Assembly: GCA_009746045.1 (NCBI GenBank)
Contig: RPFO01000106.1
Span: 1,852,211 to 1,916,210 of the forward strand
Direction: 5' to 3'
DNA: 64,000 nucleotides
Origin: Mesostigma viride
Taxonomy: Eukaryota; Streptophyta; Mesostigmatophyceae; Mesostigmatales; Mesostigmataceae
The position numbers and the translations under genes are program-made. Positions 43,451 to 55,586 of the stretch are shown here, piece after piece; the stretch's first letter is position 1; each line of letters begins with the position of its first letter. The notes below the pieces were generated by a model. It was not told where the DNA came from, made no database searches, and worked only from the letters and a program-made list of their open reading frames with translations.

Positions 43451-46400
43451 ATGAGGCGCAGGATAAGTTCTCTTGCTGCCTGCAGCTCGAATTTGTGGCG
43501 TGTGGAACGTCCCTGCTTAGTATCCCTCATTTCGGGCACCCGAGATTCTGGAGTTGATGTTAACTGCACCAGTCGCAGCTTGCCGGTACCCCATGCACAA
43601 ACTCATTTCTTCCATAGCACGCCGGCCCCCTCCGCAGCAGCTGGTCCTGAGCCTGCCGCAGCTTCCAAGTCCGAGCCGCCGACGCTGCACAGCCAGCTGC
43701 GGCGGCTCTACCGCCTCGTTCACCCCGACCTGTTCCACAATGACCCCGACCGGAGAGAGGTGAACCAAAACTCCTTCCAACTGCTGCAGCAGTATCTGAG
43801 CGCGCTGAAAGAGCCCGCGCGGCTAGGTGGCTTCTCCGGCCACGTCCACCACCAGCAGCCCTGCAAATTAGTCTTCCACGTGCGCCAAGGCAACAAACCA
43901 GGCGCCGAGGGCCAGACCGCGCAATCGGACGACTTCGTCGTGTCCGTGACGCTTCCTCCCTCGTCCGCCAAGCACGCGTCGACCCCGACCCGCTTCTGGC
44001 CCACCAGCTCCGGCCCGGAAGCTTCTGTTACCGTTCGAGGCGCGTTCGGAGAACTATTCTCCAAGGTCGGCTTGCCCGCTGAGTTCACGTTCGGGGAGCT
44101 CCAGGGACCCCTGGACGACACCCTGTTCGATTCCGAGTTCGACTCCGGGGCGGGGCTCGAGGAGTTGCTGACCCATTTGACCCGTTCCGCGACTGCCATC
44201 ATGCAGATGGAGATGGACCCGGCCAGGGTGGCGCAGCGGCGGGGCCGACTCGGTCTCCAGAGCGGGCTAACGTCAGCCCACGTCGCGATCCGCATGCGGC
44301 GCGGCGTGGTGGCACGGTTCAGCCCGGGCGTGCTGGCGCACGTGGCCCCCCATGCAACGCAGCGGAAGCAGCTGCTGGACGCGCTGCATACGGCCCTGGA
44401 GCATGCGCCACACGCACAGCTAGAGGGCTGCACCGTGTTGATTGGCGACAGGTGAGGCGTCACGTTGTTGTGTGGTTGTTCTGTAGGTATAAGCGTCGCC
44501 TCACTGTCTACAGGGCTATCCGTAGGAATCCTGACATTCATCATATCACATCAATTATACTCATATTGATAGGAACCCTGACATCACGTTGAGGAGACAT
44601 GTGGGGCATCGTTTTAATATAGCTATTTAGGGGCTATTATAAGTACAATAGAGCTATTTATGGGTGCCATGTCCAGATTTCTGCACCCTTGTACCTGACA
44701 CCGTTGATCCCGACACCCTAAACCCTAGACGCCGACCCTAGACCTCGACATCTAAGGATTACAGCCTACTGTAGAATGCTTGATTGGCTCATCCCACCCT
44801 GGCCTTGCTGTCTCGTGCACTTGGCGGATTCTGGCTCCCACACCACGTTAGGGGCCATGCTACTGTGCTCCGAAGCTCCCCAACGCATGCCTAATTATTT
44901 AGGGGCCGCGTTTGTTGGGAGCGCACTACCATAGGTATGCCCCATACTATGATACGTACTATCATACGCACCACCGTACGTATGCCCCAACAACCACATC
45001 CACCAGTCCAGGCCCACCATGGTGCATGTGGCGTGGTCACTGCGCACTGGCGTATACGTTGCTGGGCACGAATTCCCCCTTTCCTCCCCCCCTTTATCCC
45101 CCCCCGCCCCCCCTTTTCCCTCCCCCCCCCTCCACACACACGCACGCACGCATACACCCACACTCGCACATGAGCGCTTACTCACTTCTACCCACGAAGC
45201 GTCTGCCCTCTCTTACAACCACCCGTCCTCTCTTACGACCACCTGCCCACTCTTATGACCACCTGCCCACCCTGATGACCACCTGCCCACTCACACGATC
45301 ATCCTTGTGTGTGTCCAGGTACGCGGTGCATGCGGAGCGAGCGCACGTGGAGCTGCTGGCCAGGGACGGCGGGATCATGCCGGCCAACGACGACTCTAGC
45401 GCGCATGAGGCAGGAACAGGGGCGTCCACCGACGGCCTCGGCCATGCCCAGCACGGCCATGCCGACACCCGGCACGGTCACGGTCACAGCCATCTCCATG
45501 AAGCCAGCAAGCAGCAGCAGCACCACCCAGAACAGCAACCCCACCCACAGCAGCATCCGCAGCACCTGCCCTTCTCCCGCTGGGCGCACTACTTGCAGCA
45601 CACCGACCTGCGGCCAATCTACGCCCACCTCCACCGCGTGCGCGAGCTGCGCGCCCTCGAGAACGCCGTCGCCAGCCACCTGCAGGTGTCCCTCGTCTCC
45701 TCCCTCCAGGGCGTGCCCTGGCAGGCGCCCGAGGCCGACGAGTTCGTTGACGCGCGCCGCCCCGAGGGGGCGGGGGGAGGTATGGGAGGGGGGGGAGGGG
45801 GTTCCTCTTCTTTCGGGACATCTCGCGGGCATGGCGCGGGGGGCAGGGGGACAGGTCCCGGTGGGTTTAGTGCCGGTGGGAACGGCGGGAGCAACCCCCT
45901 GGAGTGGACCCTGTACGGTCACGACGAGTACTGCCACTTCTTGGAGGCACTCGCGTGGGTGTCTCGCAAGCACGGCCCAATTGCAGAGGGGCGGTGTCGG
46001 GATGTCCCGCTCGTGGTCGTTCGGTCCGCAGATAGCATGGGGGGCGAGGGTGGGGCGGCGCCCAGGCAGGGGCCTGGAGGAAGCAAGCAGAGTGGGTGGA
46101 CGAGCGCGGGGGGGAGCGGTGGGAAGGAGAGTGCGAGGGCGGAGGCTGGGCAGAAGTCGGCTAGTCAGGGGCCGGATGCCGGTAGTCATGGGTCGCGAGG
46201 GGATGCGGATGGGCTGCCGTTGAGGTCATCGGGTTCTGGGGGCCAGGGTGAGTGGGAGGGTACTACCCCCATGCATCTGGGGTACTTCGTGCGGCGTTCG
46301 GATGGCGCGATTGTTGTGCCGTTGGAAGCCTCACCGGCCGATGTGCTGGCGTTTGCCACAGAGGTGGCCGACGAGGCGGCCTATCGAGCTGATGCTCGCA

Positions 46401-46675
46401 AAGAGCGCAAGCGAGCCGTGAAAGCGCTGCATCGGCGGGTGGTGGAGATGCTGGGCCTGAAGCAGCTGCTGTGGGATGCCAGCATTATTGGGGAGAACCA
46501 GCTGCAGCGCTGTTTTGCGCAGCTACTGCTGCACTCGTCGCGGCTGAGGGGTATCACGCGGGGCACCAAGCTGTGCATATCGGACGCATTTCGTCCGCCC
46601 ACGTGGAGCGAGGGCGAGCCGGTCATGCACATCAAGTGGAACTTTCACCTCCATAACTTGCACGCCTCGAGCTAG
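43451..46675 (+). CDS. TCAIM: TCAIM-like mitochondrial/organellar protein (DUF4460 J-like and DUF4461), 2 exons
   Basis: Exons 43451-44451 and 45319-46675, joined at AG/G in VLIGDR/YAVHAER; 785 aa. The N-terminus (MRRRISSLAACSSNLWRVER) is Arg/Ser-rich, suiting a mitochondrial presequence. Residues about 78-120 form the J-like DUF4460 domain, with LYRLVHPDLFHNDPDRREVN carrying the HPD tripeptide, followed by QNSFQLLQQYL. The rest matches DUF4461, ending near LRGITRGTKLCISDAF. Exon 2 adds a His/Gln-rich stretch (about residues 370-415) and two Gly/Ser-rich inserts that animal homologues are not expected to have. In vertebrates TCAIM binds mitochondrial targets; its role in algae is unknown. An unseen intron within the Gly-rich part cannot be excluded. 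Confidence 0.8.
45207..45302. repeat. About 21-bp tandem repeat before TCAIM exon 2
   Basis: About five units of ttacgaccacctgcccactc in the pyrimidine-rich end of the intron, just upstream of the acceptor at 45318. Variants ttacaaccacccgtcctctc and tgatgaccacctgcccac occur. Confidence 0.8.
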
Positions 46676-46867
46676 GCATGGCATATAGCCGTCGATGCAA
46701 TTACACGTACGCTACTTGCTCTGTGCAGTGAACCTTGGGAGACGCTAAGTATGACTGACACATCATATGTTAAAACCAGTGTTGTATCAAAAGTTGTATA
46801 TTTATGAGTGTCTTTTCACCCATCCATCCAACCATCGGGGTTGATGCTCCGTGACTCCCCAACGGGA

Positions 46868-47075
46868 GCACGAGTCTAATTAATTAATTAATTAAATTAA
46901 ATTACAACATGACTCCGTTGGGAGATCGTGTAGCACGTATTCCCTTGCTTGATGGATGGGGGTCCAGGCGAAGCCGCGAAACCTAACTAAGCTATCTCTA
47001 AACTAATCTATAAAATCCTAGCTACTCTACTCACCAAAGCGGGCCCCTGAAGTCCTCCTGGGGGGGGGGGCAATC
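46868..47075 (-). mobile_element. LINE copy G, 3' end only
   Basis: Minus-strand LINE tail (AATTAATT-rich, 46877-46912), 3' UTR (acaacatgactccgttggga on the plus strand) and the very end of ORF2 near 47040. Strongly 5'-truncated. Confidence 0.75.
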
Positions 47076-47214
47076 ACGAATGCATATGAGCATAAATCTC
47101 TGCACATGATCAGCATGGGTGGTGGGGTATGGGTTGTGGGGTACGGGTCGGCAACACAGATTCAAGTAGGGGCAACATTTTTAATTTGCACGTAGCCATG
47201 CACGTGATGATTAT

Positions 47215-47248
47215 GATTTCTGGCCTGCGCTGGTTGTCTCCTTGATAA
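47215..47248 (+). repeat. Dispersed 34-bp motif
   Basis: gatttctggcctgcgctggt followed by tgtctccttgata. It matches 28091-28124 on the same strand and 9844-9879 on the opposite strand, with one or two differences. A shorter piece (tatcaaggagacaa) lies at 20719. It may be the end of an unrecognised element. Confidence 0.7.
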
Positions 47249-47372
47249 TTAATTGATTCAGCTATAGGTGTTATGTGTGCATACATGTTAGCACAGCATG
47301 CTCATGAGGTCACTAGCCAGCACATGTAATTATTGTTTTGTTTAGTTATCAAGACCCATTATATGTATGCTC

Positions 47373-47640
47373 TTGCTTGGACTGCTATGCAGAACAAGAA
47401 GCTCTAGGTGGAAGAGGATTGTCCAGGCTCACACGCCAGCCCCTGTGGGCAAGCCCCCATCCCCCCAAGAGGAAGGGGCGCTTTGCTGAGTAGAGTAGCT
47501 ATGGTTTTCTAGATTAGATTAGCTTAGTTCTAACTAGATTAGCTCGGTTTCGCGGCTTTGCCCACCTCCATCCATCCAGCAAGGAATATGTGCTACATGA
47601 TCTCCCAACGGAGTCATGTTATGATTTAATTTAATTTAAT
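47373..47640 (+). mobile_element. LINE copy F, 3' end with 11-bp TSD
   Basis: Direct repeats TATGTATGCTC at 47362-47372 and 47641-47651 flank 268 bp. It holds the last part of ORF2 (KRIVQAHTPAPVGKPPSP, frame broken), the family 3' UTR and an AATTT tail. Confidence 0.9.
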
Positions 47641-47651
47641 TATGTATGCTC

Positions 47652-50256
47652 GAGTGACGCATTCGCTAAATTCATCTAGTTTCATCCCATGGCTGCAATT
47701 GTTGGGGGCGGTCACCGCACATTCATTAACAGGCTTTACAAAGGGTACTAATTGGTTTTCAATGATTTTTTTCACTTAGATTGCGTCACGCTGGCATAAG
47801 TCCTCAGTGGGACTTCGGAATAAAAGGGGCCTACATGATGGCCACACATGAAGCATGTGCAACAAATACACTTGAGGGTGAGATGACGGGTGTACAATAG
47901 TCTTAGATGAGTGTAGAATAGTCTGAGCACAACAATGTAAACCCATAGCGATCATTTAGCGACCATGAGCGCGACCATGAGTGTGAGTCCACCCTGAATG
48001 CACCAATTCTTTACCAACAGCTACGGTATAACAATTGCCCCGAAACGGCTAGCAATACAAGCGAAGCTACCTGACCGGTCCCAAACAGGTGTGGGGGTCA
48101 TTGACACACACAACCTCAGCCGGGTCAATCCTGCACATGGCTACGGCCGGCATGTCGAACGTGTAACCAATTAGGCCTAAAAGGCTCAGCCTAGCAATTA
48201 ACTCACCATGGACCACCATTTCTAGCCGTGACATGTGGCAACAAAGTTGCATGCACATACTATAGAAGGCACATAAAAGGTGTACATCTCGTTGTATAAT
48301 GGTCTACATTTTTGTATATACTGCCATCCTGGCATCACGGGCCGCATGTCCCAAAAGCGCGAGATGTAGTAGCAATGTACACTATTTCAATCCACTAAAA
48401 GTATTACCCTAACACACGTACGCACAAAGCATTACAACAAATGACACATCACTACCATTATGACATGCGACACATTATGCTATATATGAAACCCTTCACT
48501 TTCACTCACGAGATATACAACCAAGTTGATATGCAGAAAGCCATATAGGAAAGGCACGCATTGTTACAGCCTTCTGTTGCCTTTCCCGACAATTTCATAA
48601 GATGATTTCTTGGAAATTTACAGCGACGTATGTGCAGGCAAGGCATGGTAAGCATAGAAGACGAGAGATGGAAGCAGGGTCGGGTTGTGTGTGTGTGGGG
48701 GGGGGGGGGGGGGAGGCATAAGGCAGGATGGTCGATCAGGAGGGGAGGGAGAAAGTGGGGCTGGTATGACCCAGCGCTTTCAGACGAGAAAACGCCCGTT
48801 CTCAGGTAAGCGTACATCCATAATGTCTTCTGTCATTAGTCGACCACGCCCAATTACGGGTTTCAGGAGGGGAAAAAAGCTTAGCCTGCTTTTATTGTGA
48901 CCAGTAAAGACCGGGCTTGACAATACTCTAAGCTTATAAACAGGTATGAATCCCAGGGACGTAAAAGGTTCGTCGTCTCAATTTACCTTAGGACCTTACG
49001 ACCAACTATACCTTGGGCAAACATCCAAATGCCTTTTGTAAGACCGGCGCAACCCAGGCAAGGAGTACTAGCGGTATTAGGACGAGACCATAGCAACACT
49101 AGCTAAAGGCCTAAATATTAGAACACACCCGGCAATCAAGTCTGCACTACGTTTCCGTGGCCATCATAATAAATGGCGGGCTAGCTTGACTTCGCGTTCC
49201 CTAATAATGCACCCGGTAATTCCTTTTCTCAGAGAAATAATTCCTCAATGTGCTACTGTAGGTAGCCACGGTGAAGTGCCATTGTGCTGTAAGTCCCGTA
49301 TGCCGGGCAGCATGCACGCCATCGGCCCTGTTTCCCGCGCTAATTCGTGTGCCGGCCCGGCGCGGCTTGTCTGGGCGCGTCGGATTTTAGTGCGGTATTG
49401 GCCCGGACCCCCGCACTCGCCCCCGCACAAGAGTTTTCTTCATCCTGGCCCGAATAGGAGCTTCCGGAAGGGGGCTACTCTTTGTGCCTTTATAAGGGCT
49501 GGGAATCTGCGCTGAAAGATCTACGACAGCGGATGGTTTCATTTTGTAAGCGTGGACATTACCGTGGCGCAATGGAAGGGCAAAAGGCTCCGATTATATT
49601 CCGTCATTCCGCTATGTAACGGATCTGAAGAATCGTCGAAAGGTTGAAAAACACGTGGCCGATAGCAATACCCAAGTTTCAGTTGAATCCCACGCCGGGA
49701 ATAAACTCAACTCAACACCGCGTAACTACAAGCGTTCTTGCAATACAGCTGCATAAGCGTTATTACCCCACAGAGATACGCGTGGGACAAAACAACAACA
49801 ACAACAACAACCCCACATAGATACGATAAGGATGTATCCACGTGTACAAACAGCTGCCCCTGTCCGTCTGCACGGGCGTGCTGAACTGTACTGAACACGC
49901 TGCCCCTATGCACAGCACGTTACTGTACCGGTACTCAAAAAGCCTTCGTCAGAGCCTAGCAAAGTGTCGTCATTCTGTTCCAACGTTTCGGAAAATATGC
50001 AGATGGTGCTGCCGCTGTGCTGTTGTCCCACAGTCGGCGTTGACTCAACTTAACAGGCGGCGTAGGAACTGACTGATGCCAGACGTAACACGGTGACAGT
50101 CACGTGACATTTGACACGGTACCTACAGGCAAGGGTCGATACCGCCGGCCCACCATCTTCCAGCAACCTGTCGGACGGTGACCCGAGAATAAGCAGCCAG
50201 AAACGCGAAGTTGTCACAGTGGACGCGCAACGTCTGCGCAAATTTTGGTGGGAACA
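47652..50256. other. Gene-poor interval
   Basis: I find no protein family motifs or convincing exon chains. It holds a G run at about 48698-48713 and an (aac)n stretch at 49792-49811. One possible fold or expression signal, a TTTATAAGG string at 49490-49498, has no gene attached. Confidence 0.45.
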
Positions 50257-50815
50257 ATGGCGCCGGCACACCGAATTCGCTACTCCATTTGGGGGGCGAT
50301 GATAATCTCTATCTTGTTGGATCCTGCCATGGTAAGCAATCTGCACTTGGTTGTGCTGCTGACGATCTGTTATATTTGGTTCGGCCAGCGCCGTGGGAGT
50401 CACGCCCTATATACATACATTTACATCCAGCTGGCCGGCCGGCGGCCGCATATGTTCGTCATGACCATGTTCATCCACTCCAACATGTTCTTATGAATTA
50501 ACTTACCTAGTCATATATATACTTTATGTATATGTATATTATTTTCTTTGTAGGCTTGATCTTCCTCTTATTGGACCTTTCCTTTGATTCTGCTGCAGCT
50601 TGCCGATAGCCCCGGCCCGCCGTACTTTTTCTTTAATCTATATCTCAATACCTCCGTACTTTAATTATCATCCTCGATTAGTTATGAATTATATATATAC
50701 TTTCGTTGCCGTAGTTGACCTTGACAGTGCTCGCTTTTCCTGTGTCTAACATCTATGCACATGATGCAGGGACCGCTGACGCACGTGGGCCACGCTGACG
50801 CTTACGACATCGTCG
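50257..50815 (+). CDS. Possible start of an unidentified gene, two short exons
   Basis: ATG 50257 opens 25 codons (MAPAHRIRYSIWGAMIISIL, then LDPAM) that end exactly at a strong donor, ATG/gtaagc. A second candidate exon, 50770-50815, lies between gatgcag and gtaagt and keeps phase 0 (GPLTHVGHADAYDIV). The first peptide is hydrophobic in its second half, like a signal anchor. I do not recognise the family and cannot find later exons, so it may be chance or a gene fragment. Confidence 0.25.
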
Positions 50816-51375
50816 GTAAGTCGAATATCATTATGTCAATGCTGATTGCTCATGATGATTCAGTCTGACCTATACATACTAACAGCTGTAATGTAACAAT
50901 ATGTTATATCCAACTTTGAAAAAACATGAGCGTCACGTTGCGCACTCCAATATTCCGCCTACTAGTACTAGTAATAATTCTTCCACCTTCTAGTACATAG
51001 CCGACTCCGGCTGGCAGCCTTCAGTGGACCGGCCGGTCAAGCTTGGCATTCACTATTGTCTTATAATTAGTGTTATGAACAAGGCCTAGGCCTCATGCAA
51101 TTGAGGCCTTTTCGTACAGCGGGTGCTACATGTCCATGTAATTACGATGAGCCAACAAACTTTATGCTAACTATGAGGATAGGCCATGCATTATTATGAT
51201 TGTTTTGGGGTTCCCAGCGATAACATCAAGAGTCATTGCAGGCTTCCCCAAAACCTATTTAATTATGATTCAATGAAACAGCTAGGGGCACTGTCTCTGC
51301 TGCGGCACCATAAACACAGCATGACCATAGATACAAGCATAAAAAAAGGCGCTAGCACTCTGGGCTCCAACTTGG

Positions 51376-51670
51376 GTGAAAAAGGGGTGAAAAAGGGGTG
51401 AAATATTAGCCCCTTTTCACCCCCGCTAAAAAGGGGGTAAAGTTGTATTCACCCCTTTTTCACCCCTTTTTAGCGGCTAATTTTGAGGCTAATCACCGGC
51501 TAATTTTTGGGGGTGAATTTTTCACCCCTTTTTCACCCCTTTTTCACCCCCTATTCTCCCTGTATAAAAAGGGGCTAATTTGGGGGTGAATATATTTCAC
51601 CCCTTTTTCACCCCTTTTTCACCCCCTATTCACCCCTATAAAAAGGGGGTAAATCTATATTCACCCCCTG
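51376..51670. repeat. CACCCCTTTTT repeat block in both orientations
   Basis: Nearly all of this stretch is built from CACCCCTTTTT and its reverse complement AAAAAGGGGTG, alternating so that blocks can pair with each other. It begins with aaaaaggggtg units and continues with caccccttttt units separated by AATTT-GG spacers. No ORF is supported. Confidence 0.85.
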
Positions 51671-51935
51671 TTCACAGATTTTATATATGAATTGATTAAT
51701 TGTATATATCAATTAATTACAATCATGTTGATGATCATCATGATCATCATGATCATCATGAACTTGTTCATGCAATGCCAATTTCATTAAAAGTGACCAT
51801 AAAGATCAACGAATACGATGCAAGAATCACACACTTGCTAGCTAGACTTAAAAATGCATTGCAGATAGTGAAGGAAATCAAGCTCATCATGGTATTACCG
51901 ATGCGCGGTGGGCGTCATCATGATGTAGAATAAGT
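51671..51935. repeat. AT-rich palindromes and (ATGATC)n run
   Basis: gaattgattaattgtatata and following bases are near-palindromic. gatcatcatgatcatcatga (51733-51765) is self-complementary. An open frame gives an Asp/His repeat followed by unremarkable sequence; I do not call it a gene. Confidence 0.6.
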
Positions 51936-52466
51936 AACAAACTCTATCTAGGTAGAATGGTCTCCAAGCTTTTTCTATGTGTCCTGCCCGATGCTTGATG
52001 GCTCATAAGCTTCTTGCAAAAGATCACTTCTTCAGTGCATCTGCAACCGCCATTCAACGGATGACACATCCACATCGCAACAAGCAAGCTTCAAATTAGT
52101 ACACCATTTAAGTGACACAACAGGTAAGGGAACCCATGGATTAATTAAGCGAGCAAGTCAATCACGGCTGATTAAATTCACGAAGCAAGCATGCAAGGAA
52201 GCAAAGTTATGCAACACAAAGCTTGGAATGCTTGGGCACTGCCAAATGGCGTGTGTGTGCGTGAACGACGAGACACCTTGGCATTAGGATAATGTGGCAC
52301 ATATACTGCTGGCCAGCCGCCAACTATGGCTGGCCAGACTTTGCGTAAGTTAAACTAACTTACTGATCCTGGACGGACTAGCCTATCAGTTACAACCTGA
52401 TCTAGTCAGTCCTAACATGACAACTACAGTCCCGGTACTGAGGTACCGGCTCATCACATACTGAGT

Positions 52467-53512
52467 ACAGCTGTCACGTCCGTGATCATTTACGTCCGTG
52501 CACTCAAGAAGTTACGCGGTTCGGAATCGTTACCGACGTTTGGTTGGTTCCGATTCAGTAGGCCGCAGGCTTTGTTCCTTGGGCCGGTGTGGAGCGCCGC
52601 GCCGGAAAGGCCTGAATTTCTAGAGTGACAGTCTTAGGTGACCTGACTTAGGTTCAGGCGCAAGACTTTGGGGCGCAAAGCCTTGGTGGCTTGCGCAATA
52701 TTCCGGTGCGTGACATTTGGCAGTTATGAATCTTTTGTATTGTTCAGACGGAATGATGTTCAGTCCATCTGACAAAGCTAGATACGCAGATCGTAGTGTG
52801 CGGTGTGCTGGCTCGCACGTGGTTGTCGAACAGACTTGCTCTGCATTTTGCTGGCAGTCTAACTGCACGTCAGGCGGCTTGCTGGCAAATGCGACAGCGC
52901 ATGGATGCCGGGATTTTTGGAGGTATTTAGGAGCAGCGCAGCGGCCATGGTGGTCGTTGTTCGCTCGTTTCTCTCCCTCACAACTAGTTTGTTGTCTTCA
53001 TGGGGTTAAACTTCTCGAACAGCCCGGAGCAGCCCCCGTGAGTGGTTGCATGTCGTTGCCATGACGATGGTTGATAAGATTGACAATGGTTTGATCCGGT
53101 TGGGATGTTGTTGGCATTGTGGACGAGAAACGTTCTGCTGACCCGGGAACAGTCCCGGGAAAGGGCCGGTTCGTCGTTGGCCAGTGTGCCAGTAACTGGG
53201 ACATGAGCGCAGAGTCACACAGTTGATATAGATTATGACGTAAGTAAACACTGTTGCGCCACAGTGGCGTCATGGTCGGTCTGTGGTGATTTCGATGGGT
53301 CTCAAGGATATGTAGTTACTCTTACAGTTGCGGCAGCACAACTCGGCATTCATTGTAATTTGTCAAATGTTATGGAATGAATGGTTTGGGCATTGCTTTC
53401 ATCATAAAGCATTATTGCAATCTTCATAATATAAATATCGGCTGGCTGCGCTGCCTGTCATGAAGGTGGTGGTGCCGTCAAGGACCACACCTATCATTTC
53501 CACATTATTTAA
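52467..53512. repeat. 1.05-kb repeat, copy A (full)
   Basis: 1046 bp, nearly identical to 54535-55580. It starts acagctgtcacgtccgtgat and ends ccacattatttaa. It contains a perfect 7-bp stem, cccggga-acag-tcccggg, near 53138. Its open frames (for example 52717-53064) match no known family. If read on the minus strand, the 1033 bp from TGTGGAAATG to GTGACA have LTR-like TG/CA ends, but shared flanking bases outside those ends argue against simple LTR borders. Confidence 0.9.
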
Positions 53513-53516
53513 ACGA

Positions 53517-54132
53517 GACAGCGCATGGATGCCGGGATTTTTGGAGGTATTTAGGAGCAGCGCAGCGGCCATGGTGGTCGTTGTTCGCTCGTTTCTCTCC
53601 CTCACAACTAGTTTGTTGTCTTCATGGGGTTAAACTTCTCGAACAGCCCGGAGCAGCCCCCGTGAGTGGTTGCATGTCGTTGCCATGACGATGGTTGATA
53701 AGATTGACAATGGTTTGATCCGGTTGGGATGTTGTTGGCATTGTGGACGAGAAACGTTCTGCTGACCCGGGAACAGTCCCGGGAAAGGGCCGGTTCGTCG
53801 TTGGCCAGTGTGCCAGTAACTGGGACATGAGCGCAGAGTCACACAGTTGATATAGATTATGACGTAAGTAAACACTGTTGCGCCACAGTGGCGTCATGGT
53901 CGGTCTGTGGTGATTTCGATGGGTCTCAAGGATATGTAGTTACTCTTACAGTTGCGGCAGCACAACTCGGCATTCATTGTAATCTGTCAAATGTTATGGA
54001 ATGAATGGTTTGGGCATTGCTTTCATCATAAAGCATTATTGCAATCTTCATAATATAATCGGCTGGCTGCGCTGCCTGTCATGAAGGTGGTGGTGCCGTC
54101 AAGGACCACACCTATCATCACCACTTAATTAA
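53517..54132. repeat. 1.05-kb repeat, copy B (right-hand 60 percent)
   Basis: Begins at gacagcgcatggatgccggg, equivalent to 52893 in copy A, and follows A directly. It differs from A and C at a few sites (gtaatctgtc, a deletion in taatataatcgg, and the end caccacttaattaaa). A and C share their variants, so B is older or from another source. Confidence 0.88.
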
Positions 54133-54216
54133 AACGAGCGAACAACCCTTGGCGGGTTCAGTTCGGACAGCCTGAGCCGGAGATATACCCAAGCTGCTTG
54201 CAGAATCAAGCACTTG

Positions 54217-54352
54217 GAAGAGGATTAAGCTTATCCTTTAAAAAGCTATGAAGAGGATTAGGCTTATATATATCCTTGAAAAAGCCATGAAGAGGATTAT
54301 GCTTATCCTTGAAAAAGCACTGAAGAGGTTATTGCTTAGCCTATTTGAAAAG
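54217..54352. repeat. Imperfect tandem repeat of gaagaggatta units
   Basis: Three to four units of about 45-50 bp containing gaagaggattaagcttatcc and ttgaaaaagc. Non-coding. Confidence 0.7.
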
Positions 54353-54465
54353 CATGTGTGGTCCTGTCGTGGGAATTTTTTTTTCCCTATGTGATCCTCT
54401 TTTTGACTTTTTGGCTCTTCATTTTTTCGAGCTAAAAAGTGGGGGGGAATATAGTGGATCACACA

Positions 54466-54534
54466 CAAGAGTACTCTATTGCTATGGATATGCCTTCCAA
54501 GTGATAGGCTAGGATATAATGGCACGCAAACGCG
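54466..54534. repeat. 70-bp direct repeat X flanking copy C, left
   Basis: agagtactctattgctatgg through acgcaaacgcgaca; repeated at 55587-55657. The two copies bracket repeat copy C, consistent with unequal exchange or gap-filled insertion rather than a normal target-site duplication. Confidence 0.85.
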
Positions 54535-55580
54535 ACAGCTGTCACGTCCGTGATCATTTACGTCCGTGCACTCAAGAAGTTACGCGGTTCGGAATCGTTA
54601 CCGACGTTTGGTTGGTTCCGATTCAGTAGGCCGCAGGCTTTGTTCCTTGGGCCGGTGTGGAGCGCCGCGCCGGAAAGGCCTGAATTTCTAGAGTGACAGT
54701 CTTAGGTGACCTGACTTAGGTTCAGGCGCAAGACTTTGGGGCGCAAAGCCTTGGTGGCTTGCGCAATATTCCGGTGCGTGACATTTGGCAGTTATGAATC
54801 TTTTGTATTGTTCAGACGGAATGATGTTCAGTCCATCTGACAAAGCTAGATACGCAGATCGTAGTGTGCGGTGTGCTGGCTCGCACGTGGTTGTCGAACA
54901 GACTTGCTCTGCATTTTGCTGGCAGTCTAACTGCACGTCAGGCGGCTTGCTGGCAAATGCGACAGCGCATGGATGCCGGGATTTTTGGAGGTATTTAGGA
55001 GCAGCGCAGCGGCCATGGTGGTCGTTGTTCGCTCGTTTCTCTCCCTCACAACTAGTTTGTTGTCTTCATGGGGTTAAACTTCTCGAACAGCCCGGAGCAG
55101 CCCCCGTGAGTGGTTGCATGTCGTTGCCATGACGATGGTTGATAAGATTGACAATGGTTTGATCCGGTTGGGATGTTGTTGGCATTGTGGACGAGAAACG
55201 TTCTGCTGACCCGGGAACAGTCCCGGGAAAGGGCCGGTTCGTCGTTGGCCAGTGTGCCAGTAACTGGGACATGAGCGCAGAGTCACACAGTTGATATAGA
55301 TTATGACGTAAGTAAACACTGTTGCGCCACAGTGGCGTCATGGTCGGTCTGTGGTGATTTCGATGGGTCTCAAGGATATGTAGTTACTCTTACAGTTGCG
55401 GCAGCACAACTCGGCATTCATTGTAATTTGTCAAATGTTATGGAATGAATGGTTTGGGCATTGCTTTCATCATAAAGCATTATTGCAATCTTCATAATAT
55501 AAATATCGGCTGGCTGCGCTGCCTGTCATGAAGGTGGTGGTGCCGTCAAGGACCACACCTATCATTTCCACATTATTTAA
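54535..55580. repeat. 1.05-kb repeat, copy C (full)
   Basis: Same length as copy A, offset by exactly 2068 bp, and essentially identical to it. The hairpin cccggga-acag-tcccggg is kept. Confidence 0.9.
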
Positions 55581-55586
55581 CATGTA

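Noticed and set aside
51700-51933. 77-codon ORF with an Asp/His repeat
   Set aside because: The repeat comes from a self-complementary ATGATC run in AT-rich DNA; no ATG in good context, no homology and no splice partners.
52717-55132. 115-codon ORF present in repeat copies A and C as a real gene
   Set aside because: Conservation only reflects recent duplication of the whole segment; no family motif, and the opposite strand is open as well.
52472-55572. 1.03-kb repeats A and C as LTRs of one element
   Set aside because: They have TG/CA ends on the minus strand, but identity continues outside those ends on both sides, there is no TSD, and the interval between them holds only another partial copy.
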